From Roseovarius arcticus (GTDB lineage: Bacteria > Pseudomonadota > Alphaproteobacteria > Rhodobacterales > Rhodobacteraceae): a DNA stretch of 64,000 bases. Position numbers and translations under genes: made by a program. Positions 17,094-26,078 of the stretch are shown piece by piece; position 1 is the stretch's first letter; the number at the start of each line of letters is the position of its first letter. The notes under the pieces are model-generated. The model saw nothing but the letters and a program-made list of their open reading frames with translations, was not told the origin of the DNA and did no database searches. The stretch lies in assembly GCF_006125015.1 (NCBI RefSeq), contig NZ_SZZN01000001.1:1674001-1738000 (forward strand), in the 5' to 3' direction.

Positions 17094-17483
17094 TTAGTAT
17101 AGATGCGTCGCGCTCAGAATTTGGAGCTTCGTAGACTTGTCGCCGGGGCTGGGATTGTTGAACTTATCGCCGTCTTCGAGCCCCTTCTCGTAGACATAGC
17201 CTTGGCTCTTGTTCCTGCTCAGAACATGAACCTCCGTCACGCTTTCCAGCGGCATGTCCAGCAGCGGACCCAAGCAGAGCCCAGCAGTCAGAACCGCCAG
17301 ATACATGACATCGGTTACGCGATCTTCATTCAGGGCGACGGTCATCTTGCAGCCGTCCATCAGGATCTCTGCGGGATCCCACATTTCCAGCAGCTCCAGA
17401 GCATCCTCTTTGGGTCCGGCTTGCGAGGTACCGGCCAGCGCAAGGATCAAAAGGATCGATGCGGCGGCGCTGAAGGCTCTCAA
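17094..17483 (-). CDS. Small secreted protein, unknown
   Basis: A 129-residue protein with a convincing Sec signal peptide (MRAFSAAASILLILALAGTSQA, cleavage near residue 22). The mature part is ~107 residues with two cysteines (DGCKMTV and AGLCLG) that could form a disulfide. It ends TKLQILSATHLY. No domain recognised. The next minus-strand gene upstream also encodes a small signal-peptide protein with two cysteines, so they may be functionally linked. Probably periplasmic. Confidence 0.65.
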   Translation of the reverse strand: MRAFSAAASILLILALAGTSQAGPKEDALELLEMWDPAEILMDGCKMTVALNEDRVTDVMYLAVLTAGLCLGPLLDMPLESVTEVHVLSRNKSQGYVYEKGLEDGDKFNNPSPGDKSTKLQILSATHLY

Positions 17484-17560
17484 TGCGTGGCCTCGGCTGG
17501 CGTGAACAGAGCCATTGATCCTGCGTCGGTGTAGAAGCGGATTTCGCTCGTGATGGGTCC

Positions 17561-17782
17561 CTAGTCGATCAGTGAGTATATAAGGCCGCCAATGGCTACG
17601 CAGATCGTACCAGTTAGGGCATCAATCTGGCGCTTATCGGAATTGACGACCGCAGTGATGATCTCGTCCAGCGCTTTCTCTGTGACGCATCCCGCATATG
17701 CGGAATTGACCTCGTCGGCCATGGCCGGGCTCGCCACCATGAGCACAACTGCGGCGCCTGTAAAAACTCTTTTCACGATCAC
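17561..17782 (-). CDS. Very small secreted protein, unknown
   Basis: A 73-residue protein with a signal peptide (MIVKRVFTGAAVVLMVASPAMA) leaving a ~51-residue mature peptide with two cysteines (YAGCVTEK and GTICVAIG). It lies 77 bases upstream of the other small secreted protein on the same strand. The function is unknown. Its size and Cys pair recall small periplasmic helper proteins, but no family can be named. Confidence 0.55.
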   Translation of the reverse strand: MIVKRVFTGAAVVLMVASPAMADEVNSAYAGCVTEKALDEIITAVVNSDKRQIDALTGTICVAIGGLIYSLID

Positions 17783-18490
17783 CCTCCCTTGGAAACTCGT
17801 TACGCTAGGAAGTCTGACGTGCTTGACTTCACAATGCTATCGCGAGAGCAGTTTTCACTAAGAGCTGTTGTAGGACTGCAATGCAGATTTATCGACATTT
17901 CTTGAAGATAGCCTGAGCCCAATACAAGGTCTTGCGGAAACATGTTAACGAGAAAAATGCCCGCAATTTTGCCGCACGATCCTATGGAAAACCCCTATCA
18001 GCGCCAATGATGCAGGGGTAACCGCGTCCCGGCGTGTGACATCGCGCAGGCAACCATGAAAAGCGTCCTTAAAGGAGCGCGCTGACATCCGCGCCGGGTC
18101 GGCATAATGTGCCGAAATGACGAGATTATTCCGTACGGCCCATGAGCTTCCGGATCTCAAAATTCTGCATTTGGATTTCATTATTAGTTCGGTCCATAAG
18201 CAAAAAATCCCAAATACCTTTTGCGCATAGGCGGTAGCGATAATATTTTTATCGTTTCGCAACATAAACTTACAAAGATCAGCACCGGAAAAAGTTATTC
18301 CGATACGCGCCACTGCCCAAACACCGTCAGGGATATTATCCCGTTCGGCTCATCAGCAGTGAAAAATTACGTGAGGAATTTGCGAAAACGAGTTTCGAAT
18401 TGTCGTCCAAATCGAAATATGAGAGTTCGAAGCGCGCGTCTCAGGCGGCGATAGCCCCTTGCGGCTAACGGATGTTACCTGCGCGATAAT
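17783..18490. other. Gap, no supported gene
   Basis: About 700 bases, AT-richer than the flanks. Short open frames on both strands lack ribosome-binding sites and family features. One minus-strand stretch near 18000-18110 (ARSFKDAFHGCLRDVTRRDA) has protein-like composition and could be a decayed gene end. No RNA gene or IS end was recognised. Confidence 0.4.
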
Positions 18491-18550
18491 ATGGACTCGG
18501 GAGTTAACAGTCTCATTATCGAGACCCCCAAAAGAAAGAAGAAGAGCCCC

Positions 18551-18832
18551 ATGAACCAGTATGCGAAGAACGTCAACAGGCTCACGGAGTGCTTCACCAA
18601 TAGAATGGCCTTCAATGGCCGCAAGCCCGTCCTCGCAGATTTAGTCGGACAGCTCTCCATCCGGGCCTCCACATTCTCCAAGAACATCGCGAACGTGGAG
18701 ATCTCCTGTGTGCGGAACATTCTGAGGCATGCCGAATTCCGCGGCGGCAAACTTTGGCTCGGCAGGGACATCAACCATCATGATTGGATTTACTTCAACG
18801 ACAGTCACATTGAGGTGCCCCTAGATTTGTAG
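18551..18832 (+). CDS. Hypothetical protein
   Basis: About 93 residues from ATG 18551 (or 113 from ATG 18491). The protein is basic at the start, then reads GRKPVLADLVGQLSIRASTFSKNI and FRGGKLWLGRDINHHDWIYF, globular in composition. A run AAGAAGAAGAG lies just before the 18551 start, but a true ribosome-binding site is not clear. Nothing recognised. Isolated between two non-coding stretches, so it may be real or a chance frame. Confidence 0.4.
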   Translation: MNQYAKNVNRLTECFTNRMAFNGRKPVLADLVGQLSIRASTFSKNIANVEISCVRNILRHAEFRGGKLWLGRDINHHDWIYFNDSHIEVPLDL

Positions 18833-19015
18833 ACGGTTTGCTTGGTAATTTTGTCTCCGGGATTCACAGCGCGGCGTTTGGAAAGCGCCTGAGAGCCGCC
18901 TTCTCTATAATCTCGACAAGCTTGGATCTTTTGCCTGGCCGTTCACGATGGTCAGACTGGCCATGCCGGGCCTGGGAGCTTCCGGCCCACAAGAGACGTT
19001 CAGCGGGTCATGCCA

Positions 19016-19090
19016 CGCCGCAGTGCAGCTTTCGCATTCCTGCCGTTCGTGCATCTTGCAGCATTTTCGATGGGCGGATGACGGCAGAGC
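19016..19090 (+). repeat. Dispersed intergenic repeat, copy 1
   Basis: Contains GCCGCAGTGCAGCTT and TGCCGTTCGTGCATCTTG followed by CAGCATTTTCG. The same words recur in the copies at 23.5, 47.2 and 48.8 kb. It lies in the 642-base gap 18833-19474, in which no gene was seen. Confidence 0.5.
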
Positions 19091-19474
19091 GGGTCTCACC
19101 TGACTTTCGCTGCATCTGCTCCAATGTCTGGTTCCGGCGTTTGCAGCTTCGTGTCATATTTCGTTCATGAGATGGCTTAGGCGAGAGTTGCGAGGGGACC
19201 GAGTATAGCAGCCGGTGCATAGCATTTGAGCGCCAGCACGACGCCATAACTTGGTTGCGCTATCATCCGACTTCGCAATTCAAAATCAAACGGTTATTGC
19301 CGTTATTCAATTACCCCCCTATCAATCGCCTTATGAAGTTTGATGTTATGCACGTTTTGTCCGGAGGGCGCGCCACAGGGTCGCCTTACGGCAAGACACA
19401 GGAGTGGTGGCCACCGCCCTATACCTAATCCACGTCGACCATATCCACATAAAATCAAATGATTAGGTATCCCT

Positions 19475-20605
19475 ATGACGGTAACGACCCTCGCGGTCCG
19501 CACTGACACGCTTGGCGTGACTTGGGCGGACGGCACGACTACACAATTTCTAACAATTTGGCTCCGCGACAATTGCCCCACTGGTTTACATCCAGACACC
19601 CATGAACGCTTGCTTGATTTGTTAGCAGTTGAAGAAACGCCAGTGCTGATTTCAGCGGCGCTCGAAGGCAATGCTGCCGTGCTTGAATATGCAGACGGCC
19701 ATACAAGCCGCCTGCCGATTTCTTTGCTTACGGCGCATCGTCCAGGTCAGCCTGCGGCTGACGCAGGCGATGTCTCGGCGCAGCTTTGGCGCGCAGACCA
19801 CGGCGCTGCAAACATTGCGCGTCATCCGGCGGCACCTATCCTTTCAGGTGATTTTGCGTTGAAGAACTGGATGCAGGACACTGCTGCTTGCGGTCTTACA
19901 ATTATTGACCACCTGCAGGACCGCACCGACGCGGGCGTAGAGATCGCCGAACGGATCGGGTTTTTACGTGCCACAAACTTTGGCACCACTTTTGAGGTCG
20001 TTAACAAACCTGATCCAAACAACCTCGCTTACACGTCGGTTGCCTTGCCGCTGCACACTGACTTGCCCAATCAAGAGGTGCCTCCGGGTTACCAATTCTT
20101 GCACTGTTTGGCCAATGAGGCGACGGGCGGCGGATCGCTGTTTGCAGACGGATTTGCGATGGCAGAAGATCTAAGGAACGAAGACCCTGAAGCGTTCCGC
20201 CTGCTGTGCGACGTCGCCATTCCCTTCCGGTTTCATGATGATTGTGCGGATATCAGAATTCACAGGCCGGTCATCACGTTGGGGTCAAAAGGCGAAGTCA
20301 TCGAGATCCGCTACAATGCGCATTTGGCGGGAATTTTCGATATGCCAGCCGAGATCATGCCCGCTTATTTTCGCGCCTACCGCGCGTACATGGCAAAAAC
20401 GCGAGATCCAAAATACCGCCTTACCCTCAAATTAAAGGCAGGCGAGATGGTCGTCTTCGACAACAGGCGCGTTTTGCATGGCCGCGATTCCTTTGATCCA
20501 TCCACCGGCTTTCGACATCTACATGGGTGCTATGTCGATCGCGGCGAATTCTTTTCGCGTCTGCGGCTTTTAGCGCGCAAGATCGACGTTGCTCTCGCAT
20601 CGTAA
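19475..20605 (+). CDS. Gamma-butyrobetaine hydroxylase-like 2-oxoglutarate dioxygenase
   Basis: A 376-residue TauD/BBOX-family enzyme. The N-terminal ~90 residues are the DUF971-like zinc-binding domain (IWLRDNCPTGLHP). The catalytic jelly roll has the Fe(II) HxD pair at H194/D196 (LPLHTDLPNQ) and the distal His ~H335 (RRVLHGRDSF), with a 2-oxoglutarate-binding Arg nearby (FRHLHGCY). BBOX enzymes convert gamma-butyrobetaine to L-carnitine; trimethyllysine dioxygenase is the close alternative. Supports the quaternary-amine theme of the window. It stands alone, with no carnitine dehydrogenase or transporter adjacent. Confidence 0.85.
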   Translation: MTVTTLAVRTDTLGVTWADGTTTQFLTIWLRDNCPTGLHPDTHERLLDLLAVEETPVLISAALEGNAAVLEYADGHTSRLPISLLTAHRPGQPAADAGDVSAQLWRADHGAANIARHPAAPILSGDFALKNWMQDTAACGLTIIDHLQDRTDAGVEIAERIGFLRATNFGTTFEVVNKPDPNNLAYTSVALPLHTDLPNQEVPPGYQFLHCLANEATGGGSLFADGFAMAEDLRNEDPEAFRLLCDVAIPFRFHDDCADIRIHRPVITLGSKGEVIEIRYNAHLAGIFDMPAEIMPAYFRAYRAYMAKTRDPKYRLTLKLKAGEMVVFDNRRVLHGRDSFDPSTGFRHLHGCYVDRGEFFSRLRLLARKIDVALAS

Positions 20606-20714
20606 TTATGGAACCAAATGAAGACAGGTCATCCGATAGGGGTGACCCGTTTTTGCCTCTTTGACTACAAAAGGGGCCATTTGTTTGCGTGCAACAACGG
20701 TCAAAGAGGGCGGC

Positions 20715-21935
20715 GATCTCAACTGATCGACGCAACACACTCCGCAAACTTCTCCGCTGGGGTTTGGTATTGCAAGGTCTTGCGGGGGCGTTCGTTCAAC
20801 TGCCTCGCGATTGCGCTGAGTTTTGCTTGAGAATGGACGGATAAGTCTGTTCCTCTTGGTAAATACTGCCTCAAAAGCCGGTTGGTATTTTCGTTTGATC
20901 CGCGTTGCCACGGTGACTGAGGGTCGCAAAAGTAGACGTCGACGTCAGTTGCCATGGTCAGGCGTGGGTGATCCGCCAGCTCTTTGCCGCGATCCCATGT
21001 CAGAGATTTGTAGAGTTCGCGGGGTAGTCTCTGAGCTGACTTGATGAGCCCTGAGATGACGCTTTCGGTGTCTTTGTTAGCGACTTTGACCAGCATGACA
21101 TATCGTGACTGGCGCTCGACAAGCGTCGCAACATAGCTGTTCTTGGAGCCGCCAATCAAGTCACCTTCCCAGTGCCCCGGTACGGCACGATCCTCGACAG
21201 CTGCGGGCCTTTCACTGATCGATACAGCGTCTTTAATTTGACCAAGACCATTGCGTTTGAGGCTTGCGTGTCTGGAGCGGCGGACTGTGCGTTTGGCGCG
21301 CAAGTGCTCAAGCAACTCCTTCTTCAGCACGCCGCGCGCTTGAATATAAAGGCTTCGATAGATCGTCTCGTGTGACACCTGTTTGTGCGCCTCTCTCGGG
21401 AACGCGCGTTTGAGCCAGCCCGCAATCTGCTCGGGAGACCACTTACGCCGTAGCTTTGCTGATACTGCGTGGGCCAATGCTGGGTGGCAAGCCAGCTTAC
21501 ATATCTTTGGGCGCAGAGCACGGTTCCATGCCGCCTGATCTGATGCCGTCGCACGATAACCCGCAACGCCACCATTGCGCCGGACCTCCCGGCTGATCGT
21601 CGAGGGTGCGCGACCCAACTGGCGCGCGATCATACGAAGGGACTGCTTCATACTCAGACCGCGCGAGATCTCTTCGCGTTCCGAAAGACAAAGAGCAAAC
21701 TTTCCGCGTATTCGATCTGGCGGGCGAATGCCTCCTGTCGGGGAAATCACTGAGAACACCGATGATGACTGACGGTCAAAAACCCGTCCAATCGATCTCA
21801 TCGACTCGCCACGCTGCCAACGATCCCAGATATCCGCACGTTGCTCAGCCGAATAGTAAATCCTGGTACGATACTTCATTGCCAACACTCCATCTCTTCC
21901 TAAAGATTAAAGTGTTGCGTCCACCTGTTGAGACC
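20715..21935 (-). mobile_element. IS30-family insertion sequence, apparently complete
   Basis: An approximately 1.2-kb element. Imperfect terminal inverted repeats are visible: GATCTCAACTGATCGACGCA (from 20715) and, at the other end read inward on the minus strand, GGTCTCAACAGGTGGACGCA (from 21935). They share TCTCAAC and GGACGCAACAC/CGACGCAACAC cores. One long transposase gene fills the element. Exact ends and target duplications were not resolved. Confidence 0.8.
20719..21888 (-). CDS. IS30-family transposase
   Basis: A 389-residue DDE transposase (a shorter start at 21879, MKYRTRIYYS, is equally plausible). It has an N-terminal HTH pair with RAPSTISREVRRNGG and WSPEQIAGWLKR. The catalytic core has the first Asp in GHWEGDLIGG, the second in LTWDRGKEL and the Glu in GSNENTNRLLRQYLP. 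No frameshift or stop, so it is probably active. The C-terminus reaches into the left inverted repeat, as is usual for IS30. Confidence 0.92.
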   Translation of the reverse strand: MLAMKYRTRIYYSAEQRADIWDRWQRGESMRSIGRVFDRQSSSVFSVISPTGGIRPPDRIRGKFALCLSEREEISRGLSMKQSLRMIARQLGRAPSTISREVRRNGGVAGYRATASDQAAWNRALRPKICKLACHPALAHAVSAKLRRKWSPEQIAGWLKRAFPREAHKQVSHETIYRSLYIQARGVLKKELLEHLRAKRTVRRSRHASLKRNGLGQIKDAVSISERPAAVEDRAVPGHWEGDLIGGSKNSYVATLVERQSRYVMLVKVANKDTESVISGLIKSAQRLPRELYKSLTWDRGKELADHPRLTMATDVDVYFCDPQSPWQRGSNENTNRLLRQYLPRGTDLSVHSQAKLSAIARQLNERPRKTLQYQTPAEKFAECVASIS

Positions 21936-22023
21936 ACCGCTCAAAGCGGACCTTGGCAGCAATATGAACCAGAGTCTGCTGTGCGGGACTTTTCAGACCT
22001 CGGCATTGGAGAGGTAAAGAGCC

Positions 22024-22410
22024 TCACTGGTTGACAAAAAGCCGTCGGATGTCGCCACCCAATTCATCCGCAAGTTCTCGTGGTGACTGTCGAAACTCGG
22101 ACACATGAGACATACCAGCTCCGGCCTTAAGTAGTGCTTCAATGGCAACCGAGTTCTGTTGTTTCACTGCAATGTGAAGCGGCGTTTCAGCCATATCACC
22201 GACTGCATTTATATCTGCCCCTGCTTCAATAAATTGTAATACAGCATAGGTATTTCCGCGCCACAGCATCACATGGAGCGGTGTTTCGCCATCGACGTCA
22301 CGGCCGTCCAAAGTCACAGGCACTGAACCTAACTCTGCGGGGGAAAAAGTATCAGAGCATGAGGCTAAAAGTTCTTCTAGCGTCTCTCGAGTTTTCGACT
22401 TCTGGGGCAT
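22024..22410 (-). CDS. Small ankyrin-repeat protein
   Basis: A 128-residue protein with about two and a half ankyrin repeats: DGETPLHVMLWRGNTYAVLQ, then IEAGADINAVGDMAETPLHI, then VAIEALLKAGAG. There is no signal peptide, so it is probably a cytoplasmic protein-protein interaction module. It starts 142 bases downstream of the IS30 end and stands alone. The partner is unknown. Confidence 0.75.
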   Translation of the reverse strand: MPQKSKTRETLEELLASCSDTFSPAELGSVPVTLDGRDVDGETPLHVMLWRGNTYAVLQFIEAGADINAVGDMAETPLHIAVKQQNSVAIEALLKAGAGMSHVSEFRQSPRELADELGGDIRRLFVNQ

Positions 22411-22554
22411 TTAGTGAAGTCCAATACGGTTGTTCCTACAGATCGAATAATACCAAGTTGCCAGCAAATAGCATTCGTAAATTTTGGTAGGTCTGGGCTC
22501 GAAGCAGACCTGCGGGGGCACGACGTGCATCCTGAGTGCTCCGCCCGCCTGATC

Positions 22555-22605
22555 GACATAAACGGCTCAATGCTGCCGTTGGTAACAGGAACCGGCGCTG
22601 CGGTA
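22555..22605 (+). repeat. Dispersed intergenic repeat, copy 2
   Basis: 22561-22583 reads AACGGCTC then AATGCTGCCGTTGGT. It matches 60923-60945 at 22 of 23 bases. It lies in the 286-base gap between the ankyrin and YaeQ genes, where no other feature was seen. Confidence 0.55.
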
Positions 22606-22696
22606 CAGGTTGCCCGATGCGGCTATCGGCGGGCCACATCAGACTGAAGGCCACCAGCAAGCAACTCAGTCCGACTTTGCGGCGGGCACCGGTGAA

Positions 22697-23242
22697 TTAC
22701 GCAGCACTCTTCCATTTTTCGGGGGTAACATAAACGATGCTATCACCCACACTGACCATCACATCGCCGTCCTGAATATTGATCTGGAGCTTCATCGCGC
22801 GGCTTGCCAGTTTTCCCAGAGCGCCTGTGTCGGTCTCGGAAAAATTTATCACCTGAAGATTATCAAAACGGCTGGTGCTGTTTTTAATCTTATCCCACCA
22901 CATCTCGGCTGTCCTGCCGCCATAGGGATAAACAATCACCTTGTCGGCTTTGCTACAGGATTGACGCATCACCTTCTCGCTTGGGAGTCCCAGGGCCACC
23001 CACACATCAAGCTCGCCGCTCAGGCTTTTCTGCCAAATGTCAGGCTCGTCATCCGTAGAAAGGCCCTTCGTCATTTCCAAGTGCTCATGGGCATTTAGCG
23101 CAAAAGCGACAATGCGGACCATCAGCCGTTCTTCCGTCTCTGAGGGATGCTTGGCAACTGTCAGTTTATGGGTTGCATAATAGTGACGATCCATGTCGGA
23201 GACTGAAAGTTCGACTTTATAAATGGTGGCATTTTGCGCCAT
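22697..23242 (-). CDS. YaeQ family protein
   Basis: A 181-residue protein matching YaeQ along its length: ATIYKVELSVSDMDRHYYATH, HPSETEERLMVRIVAFAL, TKGLSTDDEPDIWQKSLSGE (the acidic catalytic-like block) and VIVYPYGGRTAEMWWDKI. YaeQ folds like PD-(D/E)XK nucleases, but a nuclease role is not established; it has been linked to RfaH-type transcription suppression. The start is taken at MAQNATIYK (23242); four more in-frame residues are possible. Confidence 0.88.
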   Translation of the reverse strand: MAQNATIYKVELSVSDMDRHYYATHKLTVAKHPSETEERLMVRIVAFALNAHEHLEMTKGLSTDDEPDIWQKSLSGELDVWVALGLPSEKVMRQSCSKADKVIVYPYGGRTAEMWWDKIKNSTSRFDNLQVINFSETDTGALGKLASRAMKLQINIQDGDVMVSVGDSIVYVTPEKWKSAA

Positions 23243-23867
23243 AATTTGTCCCAAAACAATAGAATATTGGGATGCCTACTCCCTCTGGTGACCTTTGGAA
23301 AGCAGATACAAAGGGCACGGATAATGGGAGTTGATGAGGTGTTGCTAAGTTGTGTTACGCCACGGTGTAGGTTGGTTGGTCTTTATGAGGCGGACGGGCT
23401 CATGGCTGCGCCTGAAGCGGGGCAATACAAGTTCAGCATGGTGCATTTGGTTTTGAGCAATGCGGGAGAACCGTCTCCAAGCCATGGTTTCGGAGTGCTT
23501 CCGGTCTAGAGCGGCCATTCATGCTCTGACGCAATGCTGCATTGTAGCCCGTCAGAGCTGCCATTCGTAGATCCTGCAGCATTTTGTTGGATGAAATGTC
23601 GGTCAGCGGGACTTAATTTCCGTTCGCTAGATCGACCAATTGATCCACTGCCGAAGTGAAACTTTCCCAGAGTTGCCGTTCGTTTTGAGCAGCATCCTAC
23701 CTTGGTTTCAGTTGCTGGGCGCATATAGAAAATTTGGTTTTCGCCGCGCTGCGCTGGCATGGCCTTTTGGAAACGCTGGTTAAACATGCAATCTCCTGCG
23801 GACTGTGTTACCCCGGTATCAAGTGCGCGATCCTGCGCATTCTTCCCAAATCAGATTGGTCTAAAAT
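23243..23867. other. Gap with repeat copy; no supported gene
   Basis: 625 bases between YaeQ and the next rightward gene. A short plus-strand frame (about 23321-23509, MGVDEVLLSC...) has no good ribosome-binding site. The dispersed repeat family is represented at 23532-23595 (ATGCTGCATTG, CCATTCGTAG, CAGCATTTTGT). Nothing else recognised. Confidence 0.4.
23532..23595 (+). repeat. Dispersed intergenic repeat, copy 3
   Basis: Shares ATGCTGCA(T/C)TG, GCCCGTCA, GCC(A/G)TTCGT and GCAGCATTTTGT in the same order as the copy at 47234-47300. Confidence 0.5.
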
Positions 23868-24218
23868 ATGCAATTTCCCGAATGGATAAAACCTGCCCTC
23901 TTGGGTGTTGGAGCAGGAGCTATTGCTGTTTCAATTATTGGCTTTAATTGGGGTGGCTGGGTCACTGGTGGCACTGCGGCTGAAATGTCGAATGACGATT
24001 CCGCTGCGGCCGTCGTCGTTGCTTTAACGCCTTACTGCATTCGTAAATCTCGGAATGATCCGGGTGCCGTTGCGATATTGGCAGAACTAGAAGATGCCTC
24101 GTCTTATCAACGTCATACCGTTGTTGAGGACGCAGGATGGGCAACCCCGCTCGGCGCTGAAGAACCCAGTAGGGATCTTGCGGATGCCTGTGAGAATGCA
24201 TTGAGCAACGACACATAA
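23868..24218 (+). CDS. Small membrane-anchored protein, unknown
   Basis: A 116-residue protein with a single N-terminal TM segment (residues ~9-33, ALLGVGAGAIAVSIIGFNWG) followed by GGWVTGGTAAEMSNDDSAAA and a soluble domain with two cysteines (LTPYCIRKSR and ADACENAL). It resembles a short conserved roseobacter membrane protein, though no name or function can be given. Probably inner-membrane with the domain in the periplasm. Confidence 0.7.
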   Translation: MQFPEWIKPALLGVGAGAIAVSIIGFNWGGWVTGGTAAEMSNDDSAAAVVVALTPYCIRKSRNDPGAVAILAELEDASSYQRHTVVEDAGWATPLGAEEPSRDLADACENALSNDT

Positions 24219-24428
24219 GCTTCCGTAGAACTGCGAAAGTAGGCGGGAATGAGCTTCGGTTTTTCCCGCCTACCTTCAACAAGACCGCCGGTCCTTTGGC
24301 GGCGACCATACCCGATTTCCTGTGCCGCAAGTCAGAAGATCCGTTCAGACTACACGACCAACAATTTCATCAATTCCTGCGTGTTAGCAGTGCGATCCTA
24401 GGAATACGTACATCAAGGATATTTGTTA

Positions 24429-24608
24429 ATGAACAAGCTGGCAAAGACGACAGTATTTACAAACTCGAAGCCCGAAAAGGAAACGAAGCTGGACAAAACC
24501 ACGCGTGCAGTGAAGGCAATCGCTGAAGAAGAAACGGAAGAACGCCAGATCAAAACCGCGCGCCTTCGTAAAGATCGGCTTGAGAAAGAGGAAGATACGC
24601 GTTTGTAG
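24429..24608 (+). CDS. Small highly charged protein, unknown
   Basis: A 59-residue, Lys/Glu-rich protein (MNKLAKTTVFTNSKPEKETK, then AIAEEETEERQIKTARLRKD), probably a single helix or coiled coil. ATG 24429 is behind AAGGAT. Its composition resembles small conserved alphaproteobacterial proteins of unknown role. Too short for the usual tests, but it has a good translation signal. Confidence 0.55.
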   Translation: MNKLAKTTVFTNSKPEKETKLDKTTRAVKAIAEEETEERQIKTARLRKDRLEKEEDTRL

Positions 24609-24864
24609 AGGACAGCGACAACGTCAGAAGTCGAACGGCTGAAACTATAGCAAACTTTCAGGCTAGACGCGGCTCACTATTCCCGTGTGCCCCACCTTGC
24701 ACAACGACGCTACCGTGCATCGCGTCCGTTCGCACTAGCACTGAGCCGTGAAAGGCAAATTGCTTCTGTTACGAAATTATCTGAAATTTGGGCAAGGGAA
24801 AACTGGGCCTGCAATATGATCCCTGCGACAAGGCTCCAACAATGAATAAACGGGCAAACCAGTC

Positions 24865-25269
24865 TCAGTTTGGCATAAACCGACGAACGATGTCATAAGC
24901 GATCCTTTTAGGTCGCCGCGTCGCTGCATCGACGCAACACCATGAACTACGCACTTCAGCAACTATATCTTCACCGCGCTTAAAGATTGTTAAAAATGAC
25001 GCCCGAGATCCCCGCGTTCCAGTCGCAGTGACCGCGATATCTACTTCGTCATTAAAAAATAATGGCTTATGGTAGACGATTTCATGCTTGAGAGCCACCC
25101 ATAGAAGCCCTTCCTGTGTATCAACGGAAGATATGTGCTGCCAAAAACGGACAACGACTTCCTGCACCCAGCGGAGGTACACGGCATTGTTGACATGCCC
25201 CATGTCGTCAATATCGCTTGGTATGATCGCCACCCGATGCTCGAATGTTGGTGTCCCTGATTTAGGCAT
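24865..25269 (-). CDS. Acyl-CoA thioesterase (4HBT hotdog fold)
   Basis: A 134-residue protein of the 4-hydroxybenzoyl-CoA thioesterase/YbgC type. The characteristic active-site stretch is IPSDIDDMGHVNNAVYLRWV, followed by LKHEIVYHKPLFFNDEVDI and FTIFKRGEDIVAE-type strands. It hydrolyses a CoA thioester in the cytoplasm; substrate not readable. The start is taken at MPKSGTPTFEHR (25269); 14 more in-frame residues are possible but look unlike the family. Monocistronic. Confidence 0.85.
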   Translation of the reverse strand: MPKSGTPTFEHRVAIIPSDIDDMGHVNNAVYLRWVQEVVVRFWQHISSVDTQEGLLWVALKHEIVYHKPLFFNDEVDIAVTATGTRGSRASFLTIFKRGEDIVAEVRSSWCCVDAATRRPKRIAYDIVRRFMPN

Positions 25270-25584
25270 GCTGGTAAAGTAGGGCTGCTGGTAGCGCGAT
25301 ACAATGCACATCTGGATTGCTGAAGGAATTGTTTAGCAACACAAACATCAGAAATGACGGGAATTAAAAGTTGCCGATCAGGTTCGCTTCCAAGGCGTAG
25401 GTCTAAAACCTTCGTCGCTGTTAGCGATTAGAACGCAATTCATGATCTATATCGATAACTTATGGCCAGTGAGAATACTTCTCACGGCACGACCATAAGA
25501 CTGTACTCCGCCCAATCAGTCTGAGACCTGCGGAGACTGAAAAAACAGAGCCAGAACGTCCACTTTCCCATCAACCAGCTGAAT

Positions 25585-25622
25585 GGTTCCGACCTGCAGC
25601 GAACGTCCGGTCTCCGCCCGGT
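25585..25622 (+). repeat. Dispersed intergenic repeat, copy 4
   Basis: 25595-25619 reads TGCAGCGAACGTCCG, then G, then TCTCCGCCC. It is identical to 60881-60905 except for one base. Located in the 809-base gap 25270-26078. Confidence 0.6.
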
Positions 25623-25650
25623 TTAGCAATTTGGAAGCCGTGCCTTCGGC

Positions 25651-25800
25651 GCACCGCTTTGCGCCTCGCCGTAGCACCGTGGCCTTGCCCCGAAACGCAG
25701 AGAGTGCCCCGAAGGGCACTAGCGCTTTGATCTTATTTAGTAAATTGTGTTGCGGGAGGGTGCAACCTCCGTCAATTGCCGATGATCAGTTGTTGACGTT
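25651..25800 (+). repeat. Structured non-coding element, copy A
   Basis: Homologous to 43288-43440. Shared in order: CGCTTTGCGC, a GTAGCACC word, a GC-rich hairpin, GCTTTGAT, then TTGCGGGAGGGTGCA and CCGTC. The hairpin here is AGTGCCC-CGAA-GGGCACT (25703-25720), a perfect 7-bp stem. In copy B the same position holds a different but still paired sequence. A second small hairpin, GTTGC...GCAAC, lies at 25749-25766. No gene overlaps it convincingly. Could be a structured RNA, a processing site or a miniature mobile element. Confidence 0.5.
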
Positions 25801-26078
25801 CAAAATGCCACTGTTGAATAAAGTGGCCAACTAGCAGGCCGGGTACGATCTGACGGCCAGACGCCCGCGGAGCGAGCTTTTCGAGCTCGAAACAGCCGTC
25901 AGAGATGGTCGCGCGTGACAGTGTGAACGCCTCGCCCCGATGACGAAAGAGGACGGCACGTTGTTTCCCCCGTGCCACCCCGCACGAGGTGGCCTGTCGC
26001 ATTCCAGTCTCGCCACTCCATGACCTGTGCTGACCCGAGGTGAAACGGCACCCCGGAATAGCCAGGTCCGCAGCTTCA

